DNA of 51,088 nucleotides from Candidatus Aminicenantota bacterium (GTDB taxonomy: Bacteria > Acidobacteriota > Aminicenantia > UBA2199). Below the pieces are notes generated by a model. It was not told where the DNA came from. It did not search any database and saw only the letters and a program-made list of their open reading frames with translations. The first letter of the stretch is position 1. Each line of letters opens with the position of its first letter. A program made the translations under genes and the position numbers. Where the stretch lies: positions 1-51,088 of the forward strand of contig JAPKZK010000034.1 in the NCBI GenBank assembly GCA_026393835.1. The letters run 5' to 3'. This document shows positions 9,001 through 17,253 of the stretch, in pieces.

Positions 9001-9142
9001 TGCGCGCCGGTTCATTGGTTACCAAAAAACCGGGAGCCATACCCTGCAATAATGTCTGTAAATCTCCCCTGTAAGTATGTTCGCTAGAAATACCGGTTTT
9101 GAATCGCCTGTTAATGTTCTCTAAATATTCCTGTATAGTCAT
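6041..9142 (-). CDS. Single-chain restriction-modification enzyme (type IIG/ISP-like N6-adenine methyltransferase)
   Basis: This 1033-residue protein has an N-terminal nuclease-like region with the order D54...E68-x-K70 (GAPDYVI, then GYIEAKD), which fits a PD-(D/E)xK fold. It is followed by a helical coupler and an SAM-dependent methyltransferase core. Motif I is LDPAAGTGTF (D366) and motif IV is GNPPYS (N484). The C-terminal about 350 residues, with short aromatic motifs (RPFDWRYIYYD), should hold target recognition. Known ISP enzymes such as LlaGI also contain a helicase; none is present here, so a helicase-less IIG-like enzyme is the better description. The start is the ATG at 9142, 7 nt after a -10 box. 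The longer frame from TTG 9178 begins inside the -35 box and is rejected. Confidence 0.85.
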   Translation of the reverse strand: MTIQEYLENINRRFKTGISSEHTYRGDLQTLLQGMAPGFLVTNEPARIECGAPDYVITKKDVPIGYIEAKDIGVDLSGKALTEQFDRYRSSLENLVFTDYLEFRRYKDGEFVASTRIAEIKKGAIVPLPQNFKAFTDLIEDFIAYKGQTIRSPKKLAVMMAAKARLLSLVIESALNSDEKNKEDSTIKEQMNAFKEILIHDIKPKEFADIYAQTIAYGMFAARLQDPSLKTFSRQEAAELIPKSNPFLRKLFQYIAGYDLDDRLKWIVDALADIFRATNVNYLLNELGGTIQVNDPVIHFYETFLAEYDPKVRKARGVWYTPAPVVNFIVRAVDDILKTEFNLPMGLADASKTKTDPEVHRVQILDPAAGTGTFLAEVVKFIYDRFQGQQGIWSNYVENHLIPRLNGFELLMASYAMAYLKLEMLLSETGFKPKKEQRFRIYLTNSLEEIVEYKKTLFVDWLSAEANEAHRIKQDTPVMVVLGNPPYSISSTNKSDWIEGLTADYKKDLNERNIQPLSDDYIKFIRFGQHFIDKNGEGVLAYISNNGFIDGLIHRQMRKHLLESFDKIYILDLHGNSKKKETAPDGSPDQNIFDIMQGVSINIFIKTGKKKESQLGEVFQFDLQGKREFKNDTLIDSTLTNIDWQKLEVKPPDYYFVKKDFDIFENYCKGFRVPDFFQLMSSGIKTHRDHFVIDFDVTGLSNRIERFYNLATPDDEIRRQLDLEDNPNWSMVEARNKGIYKKSFINEMLYRPFDWRYIYYDQLLIDRAREKGMKHLKCGDNLGLILVAQAQAANLNYFDCVYITNVLTDTNMFRRGGPSTFPLYLYPETGKQKTLLETTERTPNLDMKIVGQMAEKLGLRFTNEKETTADTFASFTPIDILDYIYAVLHSPTYREKYKEFLKIDFPRVPYPKDVETFWQLVALGGQLRQIHLLESPIVEKYITTYPQEGSNVVGKIKYEDNKVWINDQQYFENVPQIAWEFYIGGYQPAQKWLKDRKDRELSFEDILHYQKIIVALFETDRLMKAIDEIEIEE

Positions 9143-9149
9143 TTCATCT

Positions 9150-9178
9150 ATTGTAACCACCCGGCCAATATTTGTCAA
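9150..9178 (-). promoter_or_regulatory. Consensus promoter giving a leaderless methyltransferase mRNA
   Basis: On the minus strand a perfect TTGACA (9173-9178) is followed by a 17-bp spacer and TACAAT (9150-9155). Only 7 nt separate the -10 box from the ATG at 9142, so transcription should begin at or next to the start codon. No ribosome binding site is present. Confidence 0.85.
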
Positions 9179-9472
9179 CCCCCGCGGCGCGGGGGGCCGA
9201 TTTATAGGACGGCGCCAACAGATTCTATCAGGAATTTTTTCCGGCCCCTTAAGCTGTGGTACAAACTAAAATTTGTAGGGGCCGAGCCGGAAACTGTTAC
9301 GTAATTAAATCTTCCGGTACGGTCCTACAAACGTGACCCCACGCAGTGGGGGAAATTTGACTGTCCGCCCGTGTAAGTCCGCGGCTAATTTTTTCCTGTG
9401 AATCCGTCTAATCCATGGGCTGTTTTAGCGGCCCCGGCATGAAAAAAAATGGAGGCGCCGGGGATTTTATAG
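9179..9472. other. Divergent intergenic region between the methyltransferase and the hybrid kinase
   Basis: No gene was found. The stretch holds several GC-rich hairpins: CCCCAC-GCA-GTGGGG near 9338-9352, an inverted repeat GGCCCCT...AGGGGCC near 9243-9286, and CCCCGGC...GCCGGGG near 9432-9463. The last ends just upstream of the kinase promoter and could act on it. The functions are unknown. Confidence 0.5.
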
Positions 9473-9501
9473 TTGATTTTTTCTCGATAAACCTATATAC
9501 T
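9473..9501 (+). promoter_or_regulatory. Promoter giving a leaderless hybrid-kinase mRNA
   Basis: TTGATT (9473-9478), a 17-bp spacer and TATACT (9496-9501) are followed after 8 nt by the ATG at 9510. No Shine-Dalgarno sequence lies between, so the message is predicted to be leaderless. Confidence 0.75.
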
Positions 9502-9509
9502 TAAGTCTC

Positions 9510-12500
9510 ATGAATAATGAAAAATCCGAAATTGTCCGGCGAGATTCTACCCTTAAAATCGCGGCGCTGCTAGCATGGGCTCTATTCAATATCCCATTTC
9601 AACAAAGTATTTATGCCCATGTCCAAAAGAATATCGATTTTGACCATCTCACACGGGAAGACGGCCTCTCCCAGAATAATGTGTACGCGATTACTCAAGA
9701 CTATAAAGGATTTATGTGGTTTGGCGCCGAGGACGGTTTGAACATGTACGACGGCTACAAATTTACAATATTCAAACCCGACCCGGATGACCCGGCCGGC
9801 ATCAGCGATTCCTTCATCAATTGCATTTACGAAGACAGGTCCCATAACCTGTGGATCGCGACGGGGAGCGGCGGCCTTAATCGATTTGATCGTGAAACCC
9901 TCAGGTTTAAACGCTATAATAACCAACCGGGCGATGTCAACAGTTTAAGCAGCGATTGCGTCACTACTATTTCCGGGTGTTCGTCAAACCCGGATATTCT
10001 CTGGCTTGGAACCAGCGGCGGCGGGCTAAACAAATTCGATACGAAAAAAGAAACTTTCACCCAATACCGGTCTATCCCGGAAAGCCCAAACAGCCTGAGC
10101 AACGACGATATCTATCATATTTTCGAGGACCGGTCCGGCGCTCTCTGGGTGGGCACTCTCGGCGGCGGCCTTAATAAATTTTCCTGCCAAAAAGAACAAT
10201 TTGTCCGCTTCCAAAACGACCCGCTTGATCCCCACAGCCTGAGCAACAACGATGTGTTTGCCATTTACGAAGACCGTAAGGGCAGACTCTGGATCGGAAC
10301 CGACAAAGGACTTAATCGCTTTGACCCGGCAAAAAATGAATTTATCGGCTACTTTCATGATCCGGCGGACCCGGGAAGTTTGAACCAGGATAGAATCCGG
10401 GCTATTTTCGAGGATCATAGAGGCACATTGTGGGTGGGCACCATGGGCGGTGGACTGAATATGCTCGTCCAGGAAAATGATAATAATAAATTCGAATTTA
10501 TGCATTACCAAATGAGCCCCTCAAACCCCAGCGGCCTTAATAAGGATGATATCTTCTGTATTTATGAGGACCGCTTCGGCGTCCTCTGGATCGGTACCGA
10601 AGGCGGCGGGATTAACAAACTGGACCTGGAAAAGAAACCTTTCTACCACTACCGGGCCAACCCCCTGGACCCCAGCAGCTTAAGTAACAACGATATCTGG
10701 GCTATCTGCCAGTCCCGTATAAACCCGGGCTTCGTCTGGATCGGAACCAAGGGCGGAGGTCTTAATAAATTTGACCGGCAAACTGAAACTTTTTTTCATT
10801 ATCGTTACAATCCCGGCAATCCCAACAGCATCGGCAGCGATTCGATCTATGCCCTTTGCGAAGACCGGGCCGGCGACCTCTGGATCGGCACCGACGGCGA
10901 AGGCCTCAACCGCATGGATGTCGAAAAAGGGACTTTTACCCGTTATATCCCCAATGCCAATGATCCCGACAGCTTAAGCGGCTCCGATATATGGGCCATT
11001 GTCGAAGACCGGCAGGGAATGTTATGGGTTTCTACCCCTTATGACGGGCTTAATAAGCTCAACCGGGAAACAGGTAAATTCACCCACTACCATTACAATC
11101 CCGATGATCCGAAAAGTATCAACAGTAATAATATCTGGGCGCTTTACGCGGACCGCGCAGGGGTGCTCTGGGTCGGCACCGACAGCGGGATAAATAAATT
11201 CGACCGGGAAAAAGAAGCGTTTACCCTGTATAATTACCAGCCGGATAACCCCAACAGCTTAAGTAACGGACGCATTCTTTGCATTTATGAAGATCATACG
11301 GGTATGCTCTGGGTAGGCACCCTGGGCGGCGGCCTCAACAAGTTTGACCGGGTAAATGAAAAATTTACACGCTATACGGAAAAAGAAGGGCTGCCCAATA
11401 ATGCGGTTTATGGCATACTGGAAGAAATCCCTTCACCCGGGAGCCCGGATTATTATCTCTGGCTCAGTACCAGCGCGGGAGTGCTCCGATTTAACCCGCG
11501 CACCGGGGAATCCAAAGCTTACAACAAGGACGACGGCCTCCAGGGCAATGAATTCAATGCCGGGGCTTATTATAAAAATAATGAAGGCGAAATGTTTTTT
11601 GGGGGCACCAACGGGTTCAATTGCTTTAATCCCCTGGACATCAAAGATAACCCCTACATACCGCCGGTGATGATCACGGGCTTACAGGTATTAAATGAAG
11701 AGGTGAAACCCGGGAAAAAAGTAAATGGCCGTATAATTCTAACCCGGGCCATTTCGGAAACCCCGGAAATTACGCTGTCCCATAATGATAATATCGTATC
11801 TCTTGAATTCGCGGCGCTGCATTACGCCTCACCCCGGGCGAACCGCTACGCCTACCGGTTGGAAGGACTTGAAAATAATTGGAATTATGTTGAAGACCGC
11901 CGCTTCGCCACATATACCCGCTTAACCCCCGGACATTACACCTTCCGGGTAAAAGCCGCCAATAACGACGGCCGCTGGAATGAAACCGGCGCCGCGCTGG
12001 AAATTACCGTTGTTACTCCGATCTGGCAAACCGGTTGGTTTTATGCGCTGTGCATCCTGACTATTCTCATTACAGGATTGGGTATTCACCAGGTGCGGGT
12101 GCGCAGCCTCAAAGACCAGGAAAAAAGGCTGACTCTACTGGTACAAGAACGCACCCAGGAAGTAGAAAAGGCAAACCGTTACAAAAGCGACTTCCTGGCC
12201 AGGATGAGCCATGAAATCCGGACCCCCATGAATTCTATCATCGGGTTTGCGGACCTGATCCTGGAAACGCCGCTCAGCGGCGAACAAACCGACTTCATTG
12301 CCGCCATTAAACAGAGCGGCGATACGCTGCTGGGAATTATTAATGAGATACTGGACCTCTCCAGGATCGAAGCCGGGCAGTTATTACTGGAAACTATCGA
12401 CTTTGAAGTGGAAGCCGCGGCTTTTAATGCATGCGAACTGCTCATTCCCAGGATCGGCGATAGGTCCATCGAATTGCTCTGCCATATCGACGATGGCGTC

Positions 12501-13325
12501 CCCGCAATTGTGAGGGGCGACGTGCGACGCTTTCAACAGGTATTGATCAACCTGATGGGTAATGCTGTAAAATTTACGCCCTCAGGTGAAGTGGAACTGG
12601 CCATCCGGGTTGAAGACGACGATGCCCAGCGGGTGAAACTGCTTACCACGGTGAGAGATACCGGGATGGGTATTCCCCAGGAAAAATACGCTTTGATCTT
12701 CGAGGCTTTCCAGCAAGCGGATATCTCCAATACCCGGGAATTCGGCGGCACCGGGCTCGGGCTGTCTATCAGTAAACAGATCGCCCGCTTGATGGGCGGG
12801 GATATACAGGTGGAAAGCAAACCCGGCATCGGCAGCACGTTCTTTTTTACCGCCTGGCTGGGAAAAACCGGCAAAACGCCGGCAGACCCGGGAAATGCCC
12901 CTCTTATTAAGGATGACCGTACCGACGCCCAGGTCCCGGTGAAAGAAAATAACGAAGAGGCGATTCACATCTTGCTGGTGGAGGATAATAAATTGAACCG
13001 GAAATTGGCGGAATACTTGTTAATAAAAGCGGGTTACCACGTGGATATCGCTGTTACCGGGAAAGAAGCCGTGGAGACGTTTTTGTCTGACCCCGGCGGC
13101 TTTGATATGATATTGATGGATATCCAGATGCCGGAAATGGATGGAAAAGATGCGGCCCGGTTTATAAGAGATAGTGGGTATACGGATATCCCGATTATTG
13201 CCATGACGGCCGCCTCGATGAAGGGAGACCGCGAAAAGTGCGTGGAAGCCGGCATGAACGATTATATCTCCAAACCGATTAAGAAAGATATTTTATACCA
13301 ATTGATTAAAAAATGGATTACCTAG
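9510..13325 (+). CDS. Hybrid two-component sensor kinase with beta-propeller sensor
   Basis: This 1271-residue protein is organised like the one-protein two-component hybrids. A signal/anchor segment (about 15-36) precedes about twelve two-component-regulator propeller repeats (pattern ...LSNNDI..IYEDR.G.LWIGT.GGGLNKFD..., about 45-690), which form an extracytoplasmic sensor. A Y_Y_Y-type domain (about 745-835), one membrane helix (about 842-863) and a short coiled coil follow. The HisKA domain has the phospho-acceptor H901 in MSHEIRTP. The HATPase domain has N1018 in the N box, D1050 in DTGMGIP, and GGTGLGLSIS. A C-terminal receiver has the acceptor D1204 in LMDIQMP. It lacks the AraC-type output of Bacteroidetes hybrids, so phosphotransfer to a separate protein is likely. 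The ligand is unknown; it is transcribed alone. Confidence 0.95.
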   Translation: MNNEKSEIVRRDSTLKIAALLAWALFNIPFQQSIYAHVQKNIDFDHLTREDGLSQNNVYAITQDYKGFMWFGAEDGLNMYDGYKFTIFKPDPDDPAGISDSFINCIYEDRSHNLWIATGSGGLNRFDRETLRFKRYNNQPGDVNSLSSDCVTTISGCSSNPDILWLGTSGGGLNKFDTKKETFTQYRSIPESPNSLSNDDIYHIFEDRSGALWVGTLGGGLNKFSCQKEQFVRFQNDPLDPHSLSNNDVFAIYEDRKGRLWIGTDKGLNRFDPAKNEFIGYFHDPADPGSLNQDRIRAIFEDHRGTLWVGTMGGGLNMLVQENDNNKFEFMHYQMSPSNPSGLNKDDIFCIYEDRFGVLWIGTEGGGINKLDLEKKPFYHYRANPLDPSSLSNNDIWAICQSRINPGFVWIGTKGGGLNKFDRQTETFFHYRYNPGNPNSIGSDSIYALCEDRAGDLWIGTDGEGLNRMDVEKGTFTRYIPNANDPDSLSGSDIWAIVEDRQGMLWVSTPYDGLNKLNRETGKFTHYHYNPDDPKSINSNNIWALYADRAGVLWVGTDSGINKFDREKEAFTLYNYQPDNPNSLSNGRILCIYEDHTGMLWVGTLGGGLNKFDRVNEKFTRYTEKEGLPNNAVYGILEEIPSPGSPDYYLWLSTSAGVLRFNPRTGESKAYNKDDGLQGNEFNAGAYYKNNEGEMFFGGTNGFNCFNPLDIKDNPYIPPVMITGLQVLNEEVKPGKKVNGRIILTRAISETPEITLSHNDNIVSLEFAALHYASPRANRYAYRLEGLENNWNYVEDRRFATYTRLTPGHYTFRVKAANNDGRWNETGAALEITVVTPIWQTGWFYALCILTILITGLGIHQVRVRSLKDQEKRLTLLVQERTQEVEKANRYKSDFLARMSHEIRTPMNSIIGFADLILETPLSGEQTDFIAAIKQSGDTLLGIINEILDLSRIEAGQLLLETIDFEVEAAAFNACELLIPRIGDRSIELLCHIDDGVPAIVRGDVRRFQQVLINLMGNAVKFTPSGEVELAIRVEDDDAQRVKLLTTVRDTGMGIPQEKYALIFEAFQQADISNTREFGGTGLGLSISKQIARLMGGDIQVESKPGIGSTFFFTAWLGKTGKTPADPGNAPLIKDDRTDAQVPVKENNEEAIHILLVEDNKLNRKLAEYLLIKAGYHVDIAVTGKEAVETFLSDPGGFDMILMDIQMPEMDGKDAARFIRDSGYTDIPIIAMTAASMKGDREKCVEAGMNDYISKPIKKDILYQLIKKWIT

Positions 13326-13405
13326 CACGCGGCGCGTGCACCCTATTGTAGAACCGTAACGGGAGGTTGAGCTTTATTAATTCATCTGGCTCGGCGCCTG
13401 CTGCG

Positions 13406-13498
13406 GCCTGGACTTCCAAAAGCTTTTAATTATCAAAATCAAAAGTTTTTGGGGGCGTCGGGACCTTTTTTCAAAAAGGTCCTGACCCGCCGGAGGCA
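13406..13498. repeat. Palindromic repeat element, copy 1 (intergenic, partial)
   Basis: This stretch between the convergent kinase and peptidase genes matches the two elements inserted in the radical SAM gene. It contains the arm AAAGCTTTT...CAAAAGTTTTT, a hairpin at 13461-13482 (GGACCTTTTT pairing with AAAAAGGTCC) and the closing CCGCCGGAGGC. The outer CCATC-ACG-GATGG hairpin of the other copies is missing. Placed between two converging genes, the strong hairpin may also serve as a terminator for both. Confidence 0.7.
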
Positions 13499-13501
13499 TT
13501 T

Positions 13502-16270
13502 CTAATTATTAATTACACGGAAACCGGTGTAAGTGAGTGGCGCTGTCCGGTTGCTCTTCGGGTCTCCAGGGGTTACCGCGGAACTCCCTTTAACCAGACC
13601 TTTTCCGTTTTTCGACGCAACCCACTCGGAGGCGTTGCCCCCCAAATCGAATACCGGGTTCTTGCTGATTTCATCGACGGCAGGCGAAAAACTCCCCACC
13701 GGTTTAAGCAGCACAGGTTCAGCGCCATATTTCTCCAGCGTCTCCAACAACCGCGCATAATCGTCAGGGTTAACCTTGTACCCGGCCCAATAATCAAAGG
13801 TATTCCCGGAAGGTTTTCCATAGAGCGTTTTTGCCTCTTCTTCCGCGGGTAATCGATATGTTTTCCCGGTCAATTGACTGAGCCACTGCACATATTTCCG
13901 CGCTTCTTCAAACGATACCCCGGTCGCCGGGTAATTACAGGCCCCGGGTTCATACTTATAATTTTTATCGAAGCACGCCCACTGGGCGCGGGTCACTTCA
14001 AACCGGCCAACCTTCATTTTCTCGAACTCCACCACTTCGGGTATCAGCGCGCCATCTTTGAGGATGCCGAATTGTCCGCGGCTCCGGGCAATATCCCGCA
14101 TTTTCGCCAGTAGGTCCAGGGGACTGTCCTTCTTCAACGATTCATTCCCGGGCGCGTAAGTGTTGAACAGGTACTTTTCAAACCAGGCGATTTGTTCTTG
14201 GAGGATACGCCGTTGGTGGGCAAGTATTTTAGGAACATGTTCTTCGCCGGGCAGCGAGATAAAACGAACCGGCGCCTTGCCGATTACCTGCAGGGCGCGG
14301 TAGAATTCCCAACCCTGGCTGTACGGGACCGACCGGTCCTTATCGCCGTGCCAGATCAACGTGGGCGTCGTGACTTTTTCCATCTGGAAGAGGGGGGATT
14401 TTTTGATATACTGCTCTAATTTTTCCCAGGGCGCCCCACCCATATAATAGTTATCAAAGGACACCCCAAAGGAACAATTGCCGTAATCGCTGGTCCAGTT
14501 TACATCCCCGGCCGAAAGCACGGCGGCCTTATAACGGTTGGAGTGAACGATGAGCGCGGTTCCCAATATGGCGCCGTTGCTGTGCCCGATAACGCCCAGT
14601 TTATCTTTATCCACTTTTCCTTCGGCAATCAACATCTCCACGCCGGCTTCGATGTCCGGTATCTCATATTCATAATAATGACCGGCAATGGACTCGCCGA
14701 AAGCGACGCCGTAATTGGAACTGCCGTGATAATTGATTTTCAAAACGAACGTACCCCGCTCGCACCATAAGTGGGCCGGTGCAAAATAATCATCGTCGAA
14801 TTTATCCATGTCCGCCCCATTGGGACCGCCGTGGATCATGAGAACCAGGGGATATGTTTTGCCGGGTCGGTAGTTGAAAGGGTAATAAAGAATGCCTTCA
14901 ACGTTTTCCTCCAGGGCCCCTTTCCAGGTCCGCACCTCGGTCCCGGTCAGCGGTTTTTTAAGGAGGGGGGATTGAATATCCATTACTTCCTGTTTTTTTA
15001 TGATTTGATTGCCCTTTAACCCGGCCAGGTAAAAGCGGGGGGGCCGCGATGCGGTGGAATGGCAGTAAACCATGGTACTGCCGTCCCGGGAAAGGTCGAA
15101 GGATTGGATATTACCCTGCGCCTCGCCCTGGAGCCACTGGCGTTTCCAACTGTTCCCGGCCCCGGTGAACCGGGCCCATTTATAGCGGGCCCCGTCGACC
15201 AATTGTATCACAAACCCAGTGGGGGTAGGCCGCAGCAGGTCGCGGTACATCACTGCATACCGGTCCCAATTAAGGTCCACTTCTTTACAAGAGCCGGTTG
15301 CCGCGTTATAGTGAAAGAGTTTCACCACCGCACACTGGGTATAGGAGGAGGCGCTGTTGTAATGGTTGGTAAAATATAACCCACTGCTGTCATGCGCCCA
15401 ATAAAAACGGCTATCCGGGACAATATGCATGTCGGCCAGGATTTCCCGCGTCTCTTTTGTTGCCAGGTTTAACAGGTAATATTTCGGCGGGATGGCCTGG
15501 TCTTGCTCGTAACGCACGCTCATATCGACGCGGTAAACGACTTGTTTCTTATCAAAGGATAACGCCATCATGGAAATAGGTTTCCGGTTCCGGCTCAAAC
15601 GGGCGACTTCACCGGTTTTAAGGTTGCAGTAAAAAATACGGGTGATGGCCGGGTGTTCTTCGTCTTCCACTACCATGGAGGAATCTTTTTGTTCTTTACG
15701 TTCTTTTTCCAGGAACGCCTCGTCTTCGGAAGCGGTAAAGATTAGATTTTGCTCATCGATCCAGGCGTAATTATCGATGCCTTTTTTGGCATGGGTAACC
15801 GGGTAAGGCTCGCCGCCGGTAAGGGGCATTACCCAGAGGTTTCCCGGTTCGGTTTCCGGGTCTTTGAATTTCCGTCCGGTTTTGAAACTGATCATCCGCT
15901 CACCCGGCAGCCATTGGATATCGGTATGGTCGAAGCGGCAGTAGGTCAACCGGCGGTCTTCGCCCTTCTTATTTTCAACGGCGGTAAGGTAGATGGTGTG
16001 ATAAGGAGTTTGCGTTTTGAGGTCCCATTGTTTTTTTGTCCATACCAACCATTGGCCCCCGGGAGAGAGATGATACTCTTGAACCGTATCGGTGGTCAAC
16101 AGATCGTCTATCTGCCATTGGTATTGACCTGAGCTTGCGCCTGATGTCCCGGGGGCAGGGGGTTCCCCGCGACTCGCCGCCGGCGCAGCGAATATCAGCA
16201 TCGACGCACAAAATATCGCGAATACTGCCGGCCAGGCATAATAATATCGATAATTTTCCCGCTTATTCAT
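13502..16270 (-). CDS. S9-family serine peptidase fused to a sulfatase-modifying-factor (FGE-like) domain
   Basis: This 922-residue secreted protein has an N-terminal signal segment (about 12-33). A beta-propeller-like region (about 50-440) leads into a prolyl-oligopeptidase/DPP-type alpha/beta hydrolase (about 455-700) with S564 in GHSNG, D645 in HGDKD and H678 in GEEH as the likely triad. The last about 200 residues (about 735-922) form an FGE-sulfatase-like domain: KVGRFEVTRAQWACFD, PATGVSFEEARKYVQWLSQL, TYRLPAEEEA, NPVFDLGGNASEWVA, FRVINN. This is an unusual fusion. The FGE catalytic Cys pair of true formylglycine enzymes is not evident, so this part is more likely a binding or structural domain. 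GAGG lies upstream of the ATG, and the TPR gene ends 31 bp upstream. Last gene of the operon. Confidence 0.9.
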   Translation of the reverse strand: MNKRENYRYYYAWPAVFAIFCASMLIFAAPAASRGEPPAPGTSGASSGQYQWQIDDLLTTDTVQEYHLSPGGQWLVWTKKQWDLKTQTPYHTIYLTAVENKKGEDRRLTYCRFDHTDIQWLPGERMISFKTGRKFKDPETEPGNLWVMPLTGGEPYPVTHAKKGIDNYAWIDEQNLIFTASEDEAFLEKERKEQKDSSMVVEDEEHPAITRIFYCNLKTGEVARLSRNRKPISMMALSFDKKQVVYRVDMSVRYEQDQAIPPKYYLLNLATKETREILADMHIVPDSRFYWAHDSSGLYFTNHYNSASSYTQCAVVKLFHYNAATGSCKEVDLNWDRYAVMYRDLLRPTPTGFVIQLVDGARYKWARFTGAGNSWKRQWLQGEAQGNIQSFDLSRDGSTMVYCHSTASRPPRFYLAGLKGNQIIKKQEVMDIQSPLLKKPLTGTEVRTWKGALEENVEGILYYPFNYRPGKTYPLVLMIHGGPNGADMDKFDDDYFAPAHLWCERGTFVLKINYHGSSNYGVAFGESIAGHYYEYEIPDIEAGVEMLIAEGKVDKDKLGVIGHSNGAILGTALIVHSNRYKAAVLSAGDVNWTSDYGNCSFGVSFDNYYMGGAPWEKLEQYIKKSPLFQMEKVTTPTLIWHGDKDRSVPYSQGWEFYRALQVIGKAPVRFISLPGEEHVPKILAHQRRILQEQIAWFEKYLFNTYAPGNESLKKDSPLDLLAKMRDIARSRGQFGILKDGALIPEVVEFEKMKVGRFEVTRAQWACFDKNYKYEPGACNYPATGVSFEEARKYVQWLSQLTGKTYRLPAEEEAKTLYGKPSGNTFDYWAGYKVNPDDYARLLETLEKYGAEPVLLKPVGSFSPAVDEISKNPVFDLGGNASEWVASKNGKGLVKGSSAVTPGDPKSNRTAPLTYTGFRVINN

Positions 16271-16301
16271 GGTTACCTCGTCTATTTCGTCTTAACTGTT
16301 T

Positions 16302-17210
16302 CTACAGTGCGCTCAATATTTCTTTCGCCACGGATGCATTTTCATTTGCGGGGTCCATGGCGACAAATTTTTCAAGGAATTCTTTGGCTTTTGCGTTATC
16401 GCCGGCCCCCATGTAGATAATACCCAACTGGTAATAAGTATCCGGGTAATTGGGGTCGATGGCTGCCAGTTTTTCAAAAACTTTCAGGGCTTCGTCGTTG
16501 TTTCCCAGGTTGAAGAGGCAGACGCCGTAGTTATAAAGGGACAGCACATCCTTTATCCCCAGGTCGTACGCTTTTTTGTAATAAATGACGGCGTTATCCA
16601 GGTCCTTTTTTTTAGCGTAGATTTTCCCCACTTCGGCCAGGGAGAGGACTAATTGCGGGTCCAGTTCCAGGGATTTTTTAAAATCTTCCAGCGCCTTATC
16701 CGGGTCGCCGTTTTTTTCTATCGCGAACCCCCGGTAATAGTAGAGTAGGGGATTTGTCGGCGCTGCGGTAATAGCCTCGGTCAATGCGGTAATGGCGGCA
16801 GGGAATTTCCCGGCATTGATCAGTTCGCTTCCTTTTTTCAATAAGGAAACTTTTTGCGGCGGCGGCGGCGCTTGCTTGAGCGGTTTCAGTTGGGTACTAA
16901 TATCTCTTGTCTCCGAGATGGCCAAACGGAAGCTGGAAGTCCCCGGGATATACCCGTCTTTTTCAAACCTGATCTCGTACATGGCGGTTTCCAGGCCAGA
17001 TTTATAAACGAATCCTTTATCGTCGGTCACGGTTTCATATTTAAGGGCAGCGGCGGTCATGGTAATTTTGACGCCGGGAATAGGCTGGCCGGTCTCGCTG
17101 TCGGTGATAGTGCCCCTGACGCTGTTTAAAATACCTGCCCTGAGCGGTAAAAAAGAAACAGACAGCGTCAGCGTTAAAACCCACATTAATATACGGTATT
17201 TATTTTTCAT
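16302..17210 (-). CDS. Secreted TPR protein with N-terminal carboxypeptidase-regulatory-like domain
   Basis: This 302-residue protein has a signal peptide (about 8-25). A beta-sandwich of the carboxypeptidase-regulatory type follows (about 30-108; VRGTITDSETGQPIPGVKIT), then a proline-rich linker (PPPPQ) and about five tetratricopeptide repeats (about 122-300), e.g. PLLYYYRGFAIEKNGDPDKA. It is probably a periplasmic or outer-membrane scaffold. The start has a perfect GGAGG with a 6-nt spacer. It lies 43 bp after the GWxTD gene and 31 bp before the peptidase gene, all in one direction. Confidence 0.85.
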   Translation of the reverse strand: MKNKYRILMWVLTLTLSVSFLPLRAGILNSVRGTITDSETGQPIPGVKITMTAAALKYETVTDDKGFVYKSGLETAMYEIRFEKDGYIPGTSSFRLAISETRDISTQLKPLKQAPPPPQKVSLLKKGSELINAGKFPAAITALTEAITAAPTNPLLYYYRGFAIEKNGDPDKALEDFKKSLELDPQLVLSLAEVGKIYAKKKDLDNAVIYYKKAYDLGIKDVLSLYNYGVCLFNLGNNDEALKVFEKLAAIDPNYPDTYYQLGIIYMGAGDNAKAKEFLEKFVAMDPANENASVAKEILSAL

Positions 17211-17253
17211 AGTTAACCTCCGTTAAAATAATATCGATTGAATTTATATAATC

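Noticed and set aside
9143..9178. TTG start of the methyltransferase at 9178
   Set aside because: The TTG is part of a perfect -35 box; the ATG at 9142 lies just after the -10 box.
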